A stretch of 64,000 nucleotides of DNA, taken from assembly GCF_014697615.1 (NCBI RefSeq), contig NZ_JACJSD010000025.1, positions 32,299 through 96,298 of the forward strand. The letters run 5' to 3'. Origin of the DNA: Nostoc sp. FACHB-280 (GTDB lineage: Bacteria; Cyanobacteriota; Cyanobacteriia; Cyanobacteriales; Nostocaceae). The position numbers and the translations under genes were made by a program. Below are positions 1-9,311 of the stretch, piece after piece (the stretch's first letter is position 1; each line of letters starts with the position of its first letter). A model generated the notes under the pieces. That model did not search any database. It was not told the origin of the DNA and was given only the letters and a program-made list of their open reading frames with translations.

Positions 1-633
1 AGCTTTGGCGCTGACAGACACAAAACCCAAGCCAGGGGGAATCATATAACCTTTTTGAGAACCGGAAGCGACGACATCTAATCCCCAAGCATCCACAGGT
101 AAATTAAATGCGCCCAAACTGGTGACAGCATCCACAATAATTAAAGCTTCACCATGTTCTTTAACGTGGCGGTTGATGGTTTCTAAATCATTGAGAACGC
201 CTGTGGAGGTTTCGCTGTGGGTGACAATAACAGCTTTAATTTCTTTGGCTGTGTCGGCTTGTAGTTTTGCAGCAAACTGCGCTGGGTCTAAAGGTTGACC
301 CCATTCGGCGGTAATGGTTTCGACATTTAACCCGTAGGCTTGGCCGACTTCTGCCCAGCGTTCACCAAATTTACCATTACTACCAACTAAAATGCGATCG
401 CCAGGGGATAGAAAATTAATGATCCCAGCTTCTACCGCACCTGTACCGCTAACATTCAACATCAGCACATCGCTTTCAGTTTGGTGCAGCCATTTCAGGT
501 TAGCCGTCACATCTGCCAAAATGTTACTAAACTCATTGGTGCGGTGTCCGATGGGATGTTTAGCTAAAGCAAGTAAAGCAGCTTCTGGCACTGGTGTTGG
601 GCCAGGAATCATCAACATCAGCTTATCTTCCAT
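1..633 (-). CDS. Class V aminotransferase (alanine/serine-glyoxylate aminotransferase type), C-terminus outside window
   Basis: PLP-dependent aminotransferase of the alanine-glyoxylate / serine-pyruvate family, which in cyanobacteria acts in glyoxylate (photorespiratory) metabolism. The 211 codons seen begin MEDKLMLMIPGPTPVPEAA, the usual N-terminus of this family with the PGPTPVP substrate-loop motif. They run to the PLP-lysine segment SQKGYMIPPG (Lys about 194). The ATG at 633 is preceded by AGGA about 9 nt upstream. The gene leaves the window at base 1, so the C-terminal domain is not visible. The exact amino donor (serine or alanine) cannot be read from the sequence. Confidence 0.9.
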   Translation of the reverse strand, partial: MEDKLMLMIPGPTPVPEAALLALAKHPIGHRTNEFSNILADVTANLKWLHQTESDVLMLNVSGTGAVEAGIINFLSPGDRILVGSNGKFGERWAEVGQAYGLNVETITAEWGQPLDPAQFAAKLQADTAKEIKAVIVTHSETSTGVLNDLETINRHVKEHGEALIIVDAVTSLGAFNLPVDAWGLDVVASGSQKGYMIPPGLGFVSVSAKA

Positions 634-1090
634 GTCTTTGTCCTAATAGTCAAATAACAGTTAAAAGTTTAGGGGATGGTTAATTCTGGAGCAAAATCGA
701 CACATATTTATTTGCGGGTTGCACCAGTATTTTCTGTATTCTCCAAATCCATAAAATTATTGGTCAGCTTGACCTTCGATAACCTAAAACTCTGCTTGTA
801 AGCAATCTCACCAAACGCATCAATACCCACGTCTGAGAGTCTGGTAGGGGCGTATCTGTAGCTAACGTGAAGGAGACATCTAAGTTTGTTACCCAGTGAA
901 TTGAAGTTTAATAGCGGCGATTATCTAGAATCTCACAAATTGGGTACAGGTACAATGACTTATCAAATTTTGTAGTCTCTAGTTTGACATAAATAAAGAG
1001 CGATGGGCGATCGCTCTTTATTAGCATTTATTTACATTAAAGTGTATATATACTTGGATTGATATATACACAAACGTAGAGATTGCTTGG
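634..1090. other. Intergenic region with one strong hairpin
   Basis: I see no gene here. It holds the divergent start region of the aminotransferase and, at 992-1022, a long hairpin downstream of the PEP-CTERM gene. The rest is AT-rich with no recognisable open frame. Confidence 0.6.
992..1022 (-). terminator. Perfect 13-bp hairpin, probable terminator of the PEP-CTERM gene
   Basis: AATAAAGAGCGAT (992-1004) pairs perfectly with ATCGCTCTTTATT (1010-1022) around a 5-nt loop. It lies about 70 nt past the stop of the minus-strand gene at 1091. The uridine run is weak, so it may also be a HIP1-containing repeat. Confidence 0.6.
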
Positions 1091-1765
1091 TCACACATCC
1101 GAGTTCGCTTTTTCTTGTTGCTTTTTCTTATAGCGTAAAACCACACCAAAAGCCCCTGCTGCTAATGAACCGACAATAGTCACAGGTTCAGGAACAGGCT
1201 CATCACCACCAGAACGACGAACAATGAGATTTGATCCCAAAGACCGATCGAATGTATTTACTACCCCAAATCCTATAGTGTAAGTGCCGCCTGTGGTGAA
1301 TGTGTAAGCAGTTCGAGACGCAGTTTGTCCAAAATTACCTACCTGAAGTACATCAGCCAGTCTATTCAGAGAAGTACCAACAGAGAAGAAAGAAAAATCG
1401 TTGTAAGGTAAATAGTCACCAGCTTGGAAATGCCAATCAAATGTCAAAACATCTCCAGCTTGGACTGTCAGCGTGTTTTTAATGGCAGAACCATCAGTGA
1501 CATTTTGACCATTAAAAGCATCTAAAGTTCCCTTAGTTAGTCCCAAGAATGCCTCTAGAGCAGCGTCAGAAACGCCATTACTAGACATACCATCACCAGT
1601 AAACAGAGCAGCTTGCTCATTACTCAAGTTAACATTTCCAGTACTCTGCCATCCCGTAAAATCTGAAATATTGATCACTGCGGCGTGAGATGGACTAGCA
1701 GCAAAAACAAGAGTGGCTCCTGCACTAGCCACTAGTAAAGTATTCGTCAAACCAAGATTCTTCAT
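1091..1765 (-). CDS. PEP-CTERM sorting-signal protein
   Basis: Exported protein of 224 aa with a C-terminal PEP-CTERM signal: VPEPVT, a hydrophobic stretch (about VGSLAAGAFGVVL), then the basic tail RYKKKQQEK. The mature part is of unknown function. The open frame extends upstream to a TTG at 1855. I chose the ATG at 1765 because it is followed at once by a normal signal peptide (MKNLGLTNTLLVASAGA...ASPSHA) and has an AAGAG-type site about 9 nt upstream. The family is processed by an exosortase-like system and secreted or surface-anchored. No exosortase gene lies nearby. Confidence 0.82.
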   Translation of the reverse strand: MKNLGLTNTLLVASAGATLVFAASPSHAAVINISDFTGWQSTGNVNLSNEQAALFTGDGMSSNGVSDAALEAFLGLTKGTLDAFNGQNVTDGSAIKNTLTVQAGDVLTFDWHFQAGDYLPYNDFSFFSVGTSLNRLADVLQVGNFGQTASRTAYTFTTGGTYTIGFGVVNTFDRSLGSNLIVRRSGGDEPVPEPVTIVGSLAAGAFGVVLRYKKKQQEKANSDV

Positions 1766-2174
1766 TTTATTGGCTCTTGTGAAGATTACAAAGTTGAACA
1801 AAAAGCACAGTATAAAAAAATTACGGAACAGATTATCATTAACCTGCCGTTGCAATCAAAAATAAAAAGATGACTGAAGCTAAGTCCTGCTATTGATGCT
1901 GATAAAGAATACTTTTATCTGAAAAACCATCCCAAGCAAGTGTTTTTACTTAAGCTTCATAAAATTTTTATGTCTAAAACCATAATTTATGTCTTTAGAT
2001 AAGCTGGTATCAGCCATCATAAATTAGGGCAAGAACTAAAAATCAAATATTTCGTAAAAGTCTCAAATTCACCACTGGTAAATACAACATTCAATCATCG
2101 CCTTTTGTGGTGATCACAATGAGCGACTTCACAAATCATGACTTTCTATAAAATTTGTGTAAATCTGCTCTGTT
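1766..2174. other. Intergenic region, no feature recognised
   Basis: AT-rich, without an open frame worth reporting. It contains the promoter of the PEP-CTERM gene and the region downstream of the solute-binding protein gene. Confidence 0.5.
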
Positions 2175-3467
2175 TCATTTTCCCCAAATCAGTTCTAAAC
2201 GTTCTTGAGCTTGCTTAAGTGTAACTTGAGGAGAATCACCTAGCAAAGTCGCCTCAATGGCTCGACCAAGACTGTCAGATATACGACTATATCCGGCTAA
2301 AGTAGGCCGAGAGCGAGCTACAGACATTTGATCTAAAAAAACTTTTATCCAAGGTTTTTGCTTTATATATTGCTGATAAGCCTCGCTTTGAGCAGATTTG
2401 AGATTAACTGGCAAAAAACCTGTACCAATAGACCATTCTGTTTGAAATTCTTCAGTCAAAACATATTCTAAAAACTTTAGTGCTGCTTTCTCTTTTTTTG
2501 GCGTAGTTTTCATCACATAAAAGTTACCCGTACCTGTGACAGTTGCAGGTTCAACATCTCTAGGTATGGGAAATACTTGATAGTCTATCTGAGACTTGGT
2601 GATATAAGTCCAAGGCCCAGTAATTTGCATAGCTACACGTCCTTGAAGAAAAGCATCTTCTTCATAGCCGCGTTCTGGTGGTGAAAGAGTTGCAGAACCA
2701 TCTTTTAATAAGTCTTGCCAAAACTGAAGCGCGTGAATTGCTTGCGGGTTATTTAAATTTGGGACACCATTGCGGACAATTTCACCGCCTGCACTCGATA
2801 AAAAGGGAAACCAGCTAAAAACCGTCCATTCTCCTTTACCCATAGGTAGTAACATTCCATATTGTTCTGGTTTGTTGTCACCATTGCGGTCTACAGTCAA
2901 TTTTTTGGCAGCTTCTCGCAATTCTTGCCAAGTTTTGGGTGTGTTTGTAATACCCGCAGCTTTAAAGAGTGTGGGACGGTAAAAAATGCCGATATTACTC
3001 GTAGACAATGGTACTGACCATAAATGACCATCTAACTTTAATTCGTCTAAGAGGTTAGGGGTAATATCTGACTTGAGAGGCAAATTGTCTAGCCAATCTT
3101 CTAACGGTCGAATGGCGTTGAGTTCAATCAACTGGCCTGTAATTTGTGGGGAAAAGGTCAGAATATCTGGAGGTACTTTACCGACAAATGCTGTTAAAAT
3201 TTTTGGCATTTGTTGATCAAGTTGACCAGCATAAATAGATTCTACCTGGACATCAGAATGAGTTTGATTGAATTTATCTACTAGTTTTTGAAATACATCA
3301 CGATTTACAGGTGGATTAATTCCATGCCATAGGGTTATGCGAGTAACTTGATCATTTTGCGGGACGTTTGCCTGACAACTCGATAACAAGATGAGGCTGA
3401 AACATAAAATCGTCAGCAAAATAACAACTTGCCTAATAGACCTAAAAAACTTGTAAGTAATTTTCAT
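2175..3467 (-). CDS. Extracellular solute-binding protein (sugar ABC transporter type), lipoprotein
   Basis: Family 1 extracellular solute-binding protein, the class that delivers sugars to ABC importers. The N-terminus has a basic stretch, a hydrophobic core and the lipobox LLSSC, so it is probably a lipid-anchored protein. The mature part begins with TRITLWHGINPP and shows the fold's usual motifs (DILTFSPQ; RVAMQITGPW). The frame is open to a TTG at 3614, and an ATG at 3494 is also possible. I chose the ATG at 3467 because it gives a compact lipoprotein signal (430 aa). No permease or ATPase gene is adjacent, so the partner transporter must be elsewhere. Confidence 0.85.
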   Translation of the reverse strand: MKITYKFFRSIRQVVILLTILCFSLILLSSCQANVPQNDQVTRITLWHGINPPVNRDVFQKLVDKFNQTHSDVQVESIYAGQLDQQMPKILTAFVGKVPPDILTFSPQITGQLIELNAIRPLEDWLDNLPLKSDITPNLLDELKLDGHLWSVPLSTSNIGIFYRPTLFKAAGITNTPKTWQELREAAKKLTVDRNGDNKPEQYGMLLPMGKGEWTVFSWFPFLSSAGGEIVRNGVPNLNNPQAIHALQFWQDLLKDGSATLSPPERGYEEDAFLQGRVAMQITGPWTYITKSQIDYQVFPIPRDVEPATVTGTGNFYVMKTTPKKEKAALKFLEYVLTEEFQTEWSIGTGFLPVNLKSAQSEAYQQYIKQKPWIKVFLDQMSVARSRPTLAGYSRISDSLGRAIEATLLGDSPQVTLKQAQERLELIWGK

Positions 3468-3658
3468 AATAGGAGAAAAAATAGTCAGCTTCATATAGAA
3501 AAAATAATGTAACCTTATTTTTAGGAGATAATAGGTTGACAAGATTGGGCAAAAAATTTCACAGTTTTGTGGAAAAATAAATGCAGTGTGAACTTGGTGA
3601 ATTGAGTCGCACAAATTCCCAAGTTCTGAGGTGTTTTATGATTACATAATGTTAGTAC

Positions 3659-4321
3659 TTATTCAGATTGAGAAACTGCTTGTGAAAAATTTCTAGAAAT
3701 GCTAGTTTCTGCTCTGGTATAGACATAGGTTTGGAATTGCGGTAGTTTTTGAGTTTTGAAGACTTGATTAGCTCTTTCCCAAAAGTCGGTATCTTCTCCA
3801 TAACCCATATTATTAAAGCCTTGCAATTCAAAAAATACTTGTCTCTTGCCCACAAAGGTAGCACCGAGTACACACTCTCGCAGATTGATTTTTTTACCTG
3901 GTTGAAAGTAATCTGCTACCCAAATTTCTTCATCTGCCAGAAATCCACCTTCAATTAAATCAATTTCTGGATACTGCCGCATATATTTAATGCGTAAATC
4001 TAGATGCTCTGGCAAATAGGTGTCATCACTATCTAAAAATGTGATATATTTCCCAAAAGATGCTTGAATACCAGCATTTTTGGCATAACACTGTTTTTTG
4101 TTTTGATGTTTTAGATAACGAATATTGGGAAAAACATTAATATATTGGTCTACAATTTCAAAGGTATTATCGTTACTGCCATCGTCTACTATAATTAGTT
4201 CCCAATCTTGAAAAGTCTGGGCAAGCACACTATTAATGCAACGATTTAAATATTTGCCGCGATTGTAGGTACAAATAATAATTGATATTTCTGGCAGTAG
4301 GTCAAAATTTACATGAGTCAT
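3659..4321 (-). CDS. Glycosyltransferase family 2
   Basis: Glycosyltransferase of 220 aa with a GT-A fold, which transfers a sugar from an activated nucleotide donor. The family's order of motifs is present: ISIIICTYNRGKYL at the N-terminus, VDDGSND around residue 45, the metal-binding FLDSDDT near residue 95, and GYGEDTDFWERA near residue 175, where the ED acts as the general base region. The ATG at 4321 has AGGGG about 8 nt upstream. The protein is short for the family but carries the complete catalytic domain; no membrane segment is visible. The acceptor cannot be predicted. It lies next to the solute-binding protein gene with no sign of a sugar-biosynthesis cluster. Confidence 0.88.
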   Translation of the reverse strand: MTHVNFDLLPEISIIICTYNRGKYLNRCINSVLAQTFQDWELIIVDDGSNDNTFEIVDQYINVFPNIRYLKHQNKKQCYAKNAGIQASFGKYITFLDSDDTYLPEHLDLRIKYMRQYPEIDLIEGGFLADEEIWVADYFQPGKKINLRECVLGATFVGKRQVFFELQGFNNMGYGEDTDFWERANQVFKTQKLPQFQTYVYTRAETSISRNFSQAVSQSE

Positions 4322-4536
4322 GATGCAACCCCTAAAAAATCTAAATTGCTCAATGATATACCAAACTTATGGGATTTATAAACTATTCATCTCAGCAGCA
4401 AATAGAGAGTAGGGCTGGGTCAGTTGATTTGTTTGTCAGTATTTATGACTGCTAGAGTAAACAGGGATAACGGAAATATTGTACAAGATAGTAGTAAATC
4501 TTCATTATTTTAGTTTTTATCAAAAGGATATCAACA

Positions 4537-5832
4537 GTGCCATTAAATCCGCCGCCCCCAAATAATCAACCTCAAAGTTGGGCATTAACGCAACTGTTCG
4601 GACTGTCAAGGCGTAATCCCTTGATGATTTCTCGCTGGGTGTTGCGTTGGGTTGTAGTAGGGACGGTTAGTGGTTTATTTGCAGGGTTGTACTGGAATGT
4701 TTTAGAACTGTTAACTCATCAGTTGCAAAAATTCCAAGGTTTAAGTTTGCTAATTGTGATGCCACTGGCTGGTTTAATTGTGGGGCTAGTGATTCATTTT
4801 TTAGGCAATCCAGGTGAAATCGCTGTGATTGTGGATAATATTCATTTTCGTGGTGGACGCTTGGATGGGCGAAAAAACCCCTCGATGATTCTAGCTTCTT
4901 TAGTTAGTATTGCGGCTGGTGGAAGTGCTGGCCCAGAAGCGCCATTGGTGCAGGTTACAGGTTCCTTTGGAACTTGGCTAGGCGATCGCCTAAAACTTGA
5001 AGGTGAAGATTTGCGATCGATGAGTTTGGCGGCGATGGCGGCTGGTTTTACGGCTTTGTTTGGCGCACCTCTGGGCGGGGCGATGTTTGCTTTAGAAATC
5101 TTGCATCATCAGCATGTTGTGGAATATTACGAAGCCTTAATGCCGGCGATTGTATCTAGTTGTGCTAGTTATTTGGTATTTACGGCGATTACTCATTTAG
5201 GAATTGCACCAACTTGGCATTTTCCCCAATATCGCTTGGAGAATATCGATGATTTTGCCTTGGCGATTTTGTTTGGGATGATTGGGGCGATCGCAGGATG
5301 GATTTTCATCGGGATTTTTCGCACCTGCGACAGCGTTTTTCACCGTATTTCTGTCCCTATTTATTTACGCACTACATTAGCCGGGTTGGGAATTGGTAGT
5401 TTAGCCACTTTCTTACCTCTCACCCGTTATTTTGGCCATGAAGAATTAGAAACTGTGCTGACAACTAGTTTTTCGGGAATTTTTCTGTTAACACTGGCTT
5501 TGGGTAAAATGGCGGCTATTAGTATGACAGTCACAGGTGGGTGGCGTGGTGGATTTATTATCCCCTTATTTTTCACTGGTGCTTGTATTGGTAAAGCTGT
5601 GGTAATTTTGATTCCGGGCATTAATCCTGCTTTAGCAATGATTTGTACAATGGCGGCACTGAACGCAGCAGTAACGCGCACACCCATCAGTACAACTTTG
5701 TTACTCTCAAAGCTCACTAGTTTTAGTCCATTTACACCAATTTTATTTGCTAGTTTAGTGGGCTTTTTTCTAGCGCCTAAAGTGCCTTTAATTGCGGCTC
5801 AAATGAAGTCTCAGCAAGAAGTAATTAATTAA
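4537..5832 (+). CDS. CLC-type chloride channel/antiporter
   Basis: Integral membrane protein of 431 aa from the voltage-gated chloride channel family, moving chloride (possibly in exchange for protons). Key motifs are GPEAPLVQ (residues 132-139), matching GREGPTVQ of the E. coli transporter with the gating glutamate at position 134, and GGWRGGFIIPLFFTGACIG near residue 340, matching the GxFxP anion-binding loop. Translation starts at a GTG (4537) with AAAAGGA about 10 nt upstream; no ATG lies near the expected N-terminus. No CBS domains follow the membrane part, unlike many relatives. Confidence 0.9.
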   Translation: MPLNPPPPNNQPQSWALTQLFGLSRRNPLMISRWVLRWVVVGTVSGLFAGLYWNVLELLTHQLQKFQGLSLLIVMPLAGLIVGLVIHFLGNPGEIAVIVDNIHFRGGRLDGRKNPSMILASLVSIAAGGSAGPEAPLVQVTGSFGTWLGDRLKLEGEDLRSMSLAAMAAGFTALFGAPLGGAMFALEILHHQHVVEYYEALMPAIVSSCASYLVFTAITHLGIAPTWHFPQYRLENIDDFALAILFGMIGAIAGWIFIGIFRTCDSVFHRISVPIYLRTTLAGLGIGSLATFLPLTRYFGHEELETVLTTSFSGIFLLTLALGKMAAISMTVTGGWRGGFIIPLFFTGACIGKAVVILIPGINPALAMICTMAALNAAVTRTPISTTLLLSKLTSFSPFTPILFASLVGFFLAPKVPLIAAQMKSQQEVIN

Positions 5833-5870
5833 TCACTGCTAAAAATAAATATTTATCTAGCTTTTTTAGC

Positions 5871-5956
5871 TATACCAATCCTAAATGATTCACAAACAAA
5901 CATCTCTGCTTTGTCTCCCTTGTCTCTTGTGTGCGTAATCAAATAGGACTGCTATA
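5871..5956. repeat. MITE-like repeat copy 1 (TATAGCA/TAGGA termini)
   Basis: Begins TATACCAATCCTA and ends TAGGACTGCTATA, imperfect inverted termini, with an interior of TTGTCTCCCTTGTCTCTTG type. Similar elements lie at 6321-6400 and 27059-27142. No coding capacity. Confidence 0.65.
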
Positions 5957-5981
5957 TTATTAGCCTTTATACTGCCAAAGC

Positions 5982-6206
5982 CTAATCAATTTTGGATTTC
6001 TTGAGTTGATTTAGAAATTCTTTCTGCTCTGCTAAATATTTAGCAATTTCTTTGGCATTTAAAGGAATAACTTTTGTTGTAGGACGAATTGGTTGTAATA
6101 CTTTATTACGACTACAATAAGAATAACTGGCTTTGCGATATACACAACTGTAACTTACTCCAGGCAGACGAAAATAGCTACCGATCGCTAATTGTTGAAA
6201 TGTCAT
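5982..6206 (-). CDS. Small conserved cyanobacterial protein, function unknown
   Basis: Protein of 74 aa beginning MTFQQLAIGSYFRLPG, followed by a VYRKASYSYCSRN stretch and a charged, probably helical C-terminus (AKEIAKYLAEQKEFLNQL). I do not recognise a characterised domain. I take it as real because the composition is protein-like, the frame starts at an ATG, and the sequence resembles small hypothetical proteins common in Nostocales (from memory, not searched). It is bracketed by two copies of a MITE-like repeat (5871-5956 and 6321-6400), so it could have been left between two insertions. Confidence 0.6.
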   Translation of the reverse strand: MTFQQLAIGSYFRLPGVSYSCVYRKASYSYCSRNKVLQPIRPTTKVIPLNAKEIAKYLAEQKEFLNQLKKSKID

Positions 6207-6320
6207 CTGTGAAACTCAACATTGATAATTGAACTGTATTATGATAGCCCCGGTAAACCGATAATCAACAGATGATATTAAAATCCCGTTACATTGCTGT
6301 GATTGCTGTTGGTTTTGTCT

Positions 6321-6400
6321 TTAGCATTCCTAAATGAATTACCAATATCTCTCCCTTGCCCTTGTCTGTGTTGTTCACGTATCAAACTAGGATTGCTATA
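6321..6400. repeat. MITE-like repeat copy 2 (TATAGCA/TAGGA termini)
   Basis: Begins TTAGCATTCCTAAATGAAT and ends TAGGATTGCTATA. The interior (CTCCCTTGCCCTTGTCTGTG) resembles the copies at 5871 and 27059. It sits in the gyrA upstream region. Confidence 0.6.
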
Positions 6401-6722
6401 GCTTGAATCGTTAACTGACGGTCATTATTAACCTCTTGTTAATTGAAGTTGGTTATAAATAGTATTTAGGCAAATTAACTTTATTTTTGGGAAAATTTGG
6501 ATAATTCTTTTATTTAACTCAACCTTGCTTAGTTAATCTTGATTCTGCACATTCGCAACAGCTATGAAACGAGACGCTTGATGATAACTCTGCGGGCGAA
6601 AAAAAACAATACGTGCTAGAATTGTATCAAAATATGTCAATTATTCAAGAGTAATTTGGAATAATTTTACGCTTTGCCAACTGTAAAGGCTAAAATCTAC
6701 GATTTTTGGAGTTTTTTCGGTT
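6401..6722. other. gyrA upstream region
   Basis: No gene seen. AT-rich leader of about 320 bp before the gyrA start; it should hold the gyrA promoter, but I cannot assign its elements with confidence. Confidence 0.4.
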
Positions 6723-9311
6723 ATGACAACCTCACAGGAGAGGATTATCCCAACGGATCTGCGGAACGAAATGTCCCGGTCTTATCTGGAATACGCCATG
6801 AGTGTGATAGTAGGTCGGGCGCTACCAGATGCCAGGGATGGTCTGAAACCTGTGCATCGCCGTATTCTTTACGCTATGCACGAGTTAGGTTTAACGCACG
6901 ATCGCCCGTTTAGAAAGTGCGCTCGTGTGGTCGGGGAAGTGTTGGGTAAATATCACCCCCACGGCGACACAGCAGTATATGATGCCTTGGTGCGGATGGC
7001 GCAGGATTTTTCCATGCGATCGCCCTTAATCAACGGACATGGTAACTTTGGTTCGGTAGATAACGATCCCCCAGCCGCAATGCGATACACAGAATGTCGC
7101 TTGCAAGCTTTAACCAGCGCCGCCTTACTCCAAGACATTGAATCAGAAACCGTAGACTTTGCGGATAACTTCGACGGTTCCCAACAAGAACCCACAGTTC
7201 TCCCATCCCGCATTCCCCAACTGCTACTCAATGGTTCTTCGGGAATTGCTGTGGGGATGGCGACGAATATTCCGCCCCACAACTTAGGCGAACTGATTGA
7301 CGGATTGGTGGCGTTGATTCACAATCCCGAAATTACCGACCTCCAGTTGATGCAATATATCCACGGCCCAGATTTTCCCACTGGGGCGCAGATTCTCGGC
7401 ACGTCGGCAATTAAAGAAGCTTATACCACTGGGCGCGGTTCCATCACCATGCGTGGTGTTGCCAATATCGAAACCATCGAACAGCGTGGTCGTCCCGAAC
7501 GAGAAGCAATTATCGTTACCGAACTGCCTTATCAAACCAATAAAGCAGCATTAATTGAGAAAATCGCCGAATTGGTAAATGATAAGCGCATAGAAGGCAT
7601 TGCAGATATCCGGGACGAAAGTGATCGCGACGGGATGCGGATTGTCATCGAACTCAAGCGCGATGCTTATCCTCGCGTGGTGTTGAACAACCTTTACAAG
7701 CAAACCCCACTACAAGCCAACTTTGGCGCAAATATGCTGGCGTTGGTGAACGGGGAACCGCAAATTCTCACCCTTAAGCAGTTTTTAGAAGTCTTCCTCG
7801 ATTTCCGCATCGAAGCCATCACCAGACGCACCCAATATGAACTGCGAAAAGCTGAAGAACGCGACCATATTTTGCAAGGGTTATTGATTGCCTTATCTCA
7901 TTTAGATGCAATTATTAACTTAATTCGTCATGCGCCGGATGCACCGACAGCCAAAGGTGAGTTAATTACAACCTACGGACTTTCGGAAGTCCAAGCCGAC
8001 GCAATTTTACAAATGCAGTTACGGCGATTAACAGCCCTAGAAGCCGATAAAATTCGCCTAGAACACGAAGATTTGCAAAGACAAATTGCCGACTTACAAG
8101 ATATTTTGGCGCGGCGAGAAAGAATCTTAGAAATTATAGAAACCGAAATTTCTCAAATTAAAACCAACTTCGCCACACCCCGACGCACAGTCATTACCCA
8201 CGCCGAAGGCGAAATTGATGAACGTGACTTAATTGCTAATGAAAAGGCAATTATTCTGTTAACAGAACAAGGTTATATCAAACGGATGCCTGTGAATACC
8301 TTTGAAGCGCAAAGCCGCGCCACCAGAGGGAAAGCCGCCGCCAAGGTCAAAGATGATGATACTGTAGAGCATTTCTTAACTTGCTGCGATCACGATAGTG
8401 TTTTATTCTTTAGCGATCGCGGTGTAGTTTACTGTCTCAAAGCGTATCAAATTCCTGTGGGTTCGCGTACCAGTCGCGGTACACCCATCGTCCAGATGTT
8501 ACCTATTCCCAAAGAAGAGAAAATTACCTCCATTGTCCCCGTTGACGAATTCAGCGATGACGAATATTTAGTCATGCTAACCAAAGGTGGGAACATCAAG
8601 AAAACCGCATTAGCCGCCTTTAGTAATATTCGCGCCAATGGTTTAATTGCTATTTCCTTAGAAGAAGGGGATCAACTGCGGTGGGTACGTCGCGCCAGAG
8701 TTGAAGATAGCATCATCATTGGTTCGCGTCTGGGGATGGCCATTCACTTTAGATGTACCCACGAACAACTGCGTCCTTTAGGGAGGGCGACACGCGGGGT
8801 AAAATCGATGAAACTCAAAACCGGCGATGAACTTGTGGGGATGGATATTATTCCCGCCGCTATTTTAGACACACTCGACACGGGAACAGAAGAGTCAGAC
8901 ATCGAAGAAATCGAAACCGAAGAAGTCGAAATTCTCGAAGAAACCGCAGAAGTACCAGCCAACGGTAGTGTCGGCCCTTGGGTACTGGTAATTACAATGG
9001 GCGGCTATGGGAAACGTGTTCCTGTGGGACAATTCCGCTTGCAAAACCGCGCAGGTCAAGGTTTAATGGCGACTAAATTCAAAAACCGCAAAACCAAAGA
9101 CCAACTAGCCACCTTGCAAATCGTCAACAACGACGATGAAATCATGATGGTCACAAATCGCGGTATTATTATCCGGCAGGCTACCAATGCGATTTCTATT
9201 CAATCGCGATCGGCAACTGGTGTGAGAGTGCAACGCTTGGATGAAGATGATGCCATTACCGGAGTTGCGATCGTACCGCCGGATACGGGTGATACAGAAG
9301 AAGCGGAATGA
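6723..9311 (+). CDS. gyrA: DNA gyrase subunit A
   Basis: Type II topoisomerase A subunit (862 aa) that breaks and rejoins DNA during negative supercoiling, with GyrB as partner. The N-terminal domain begins [22 protein letters not shown]. The catalytic tyrosine is Y122 in [10 protein letters not shown], the same number as in E. coli. The quinolone-determining segment [17 protein letters not shown] has Thr at 83 and Asp at 87. The C-terminal half carries the beta-pinwheel repeats, with a degenerate GyrA box ([13 protein letters not shown]) and an unusually acidic insert around residues 718-745. The ATG at 6723 overlaps no neighbour. lnt follows with a 4-nt overlap, suggesting translational coupling. 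Confidence 0.97.
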   Translation: MTTSQERIIPTDLRNEMSRSYLEYAMSVIVGRALPDARDGLKPVHRRILYAMHELGLTHDRPFRKCARVVGEVLGKYHPHGDTAVYDALVRMAQDFSMRSPLINGHGNFGSVDNDPPAAMRYTECRLQALTSAALLQDIESETVDFADNFDGSQQEPTVLPSRIPQLLLNGSSGIAVGMATNIPPHNLGELIDGLVALIHNPEITDLQLMQYIHGPDFPTGAQILGTSAIKEAYTTGRGSITMRGVANIETIEQRGRPEREAIIVTELPYQTNKAALIEKIAELVNDKRIEGIADIRDESDRDGMRIVIELKRDAYPRVVLNNLYKQTPLQANFGANMLALVNGEPQILTLKQFLEVFLDFRIEAITRRTQYELRKAEERDHILQGLLIALSHLDAIINLIRHAPDAPTAKGELITTYGLSEVQADAILQMQLRRLTALEADKIRLEHEDLQRQIADLQDILARRERILEIIETEISQIKTNFATPRRTVITHAEGEIDERDLIANEKAIILLTEQGYIKRMPVNTFEAQSRATRGKAAAKVKDDDTVEHFLTCCDHDSVLFFSDRGVVYCLKAYQIPVGSRTSRGTPIVQMLPIPKEEKITSIVPVDEFSDDEYLVMLTKGGNIKKTALAAFSNIRANGLIAISLEEGDQLRWVRRARVEDSIIIGSRLGMAIHFRCTHEQLRPLGRATRGVKSMKLKTGDELVGMDIIPAAILDTLDTGTEESDIEEIETEEVEILEETAEVPANGSVGPWVLVITMGGYGKRVPVGQFRLQNRAGQGLMATKFKNRKTKDQLATLQIVNNDDEIMMVTNRGIIIRQATNAISIQSRSATGVRVQRLDEDDAITGVAIVPPDTGDTEEAE

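Noticed and set aside
392..646. Plus-strand open frame of 84 codons
   Set aside because: Lies entirely opposite the aminotransferase gene; codon bias follows the minus-strand gene.
3652..3873. Minus-strand open frame in the glycosyltransferase 3' region
   Set aside because: Alternative frame of a well supported family 2 glycosyltransferase.
6674..6913. Open frame of 79 codons over the gyrA start
   Set aside because: Out of frame with gyrA and ends inside it; the gyrA N-terminus is certain.
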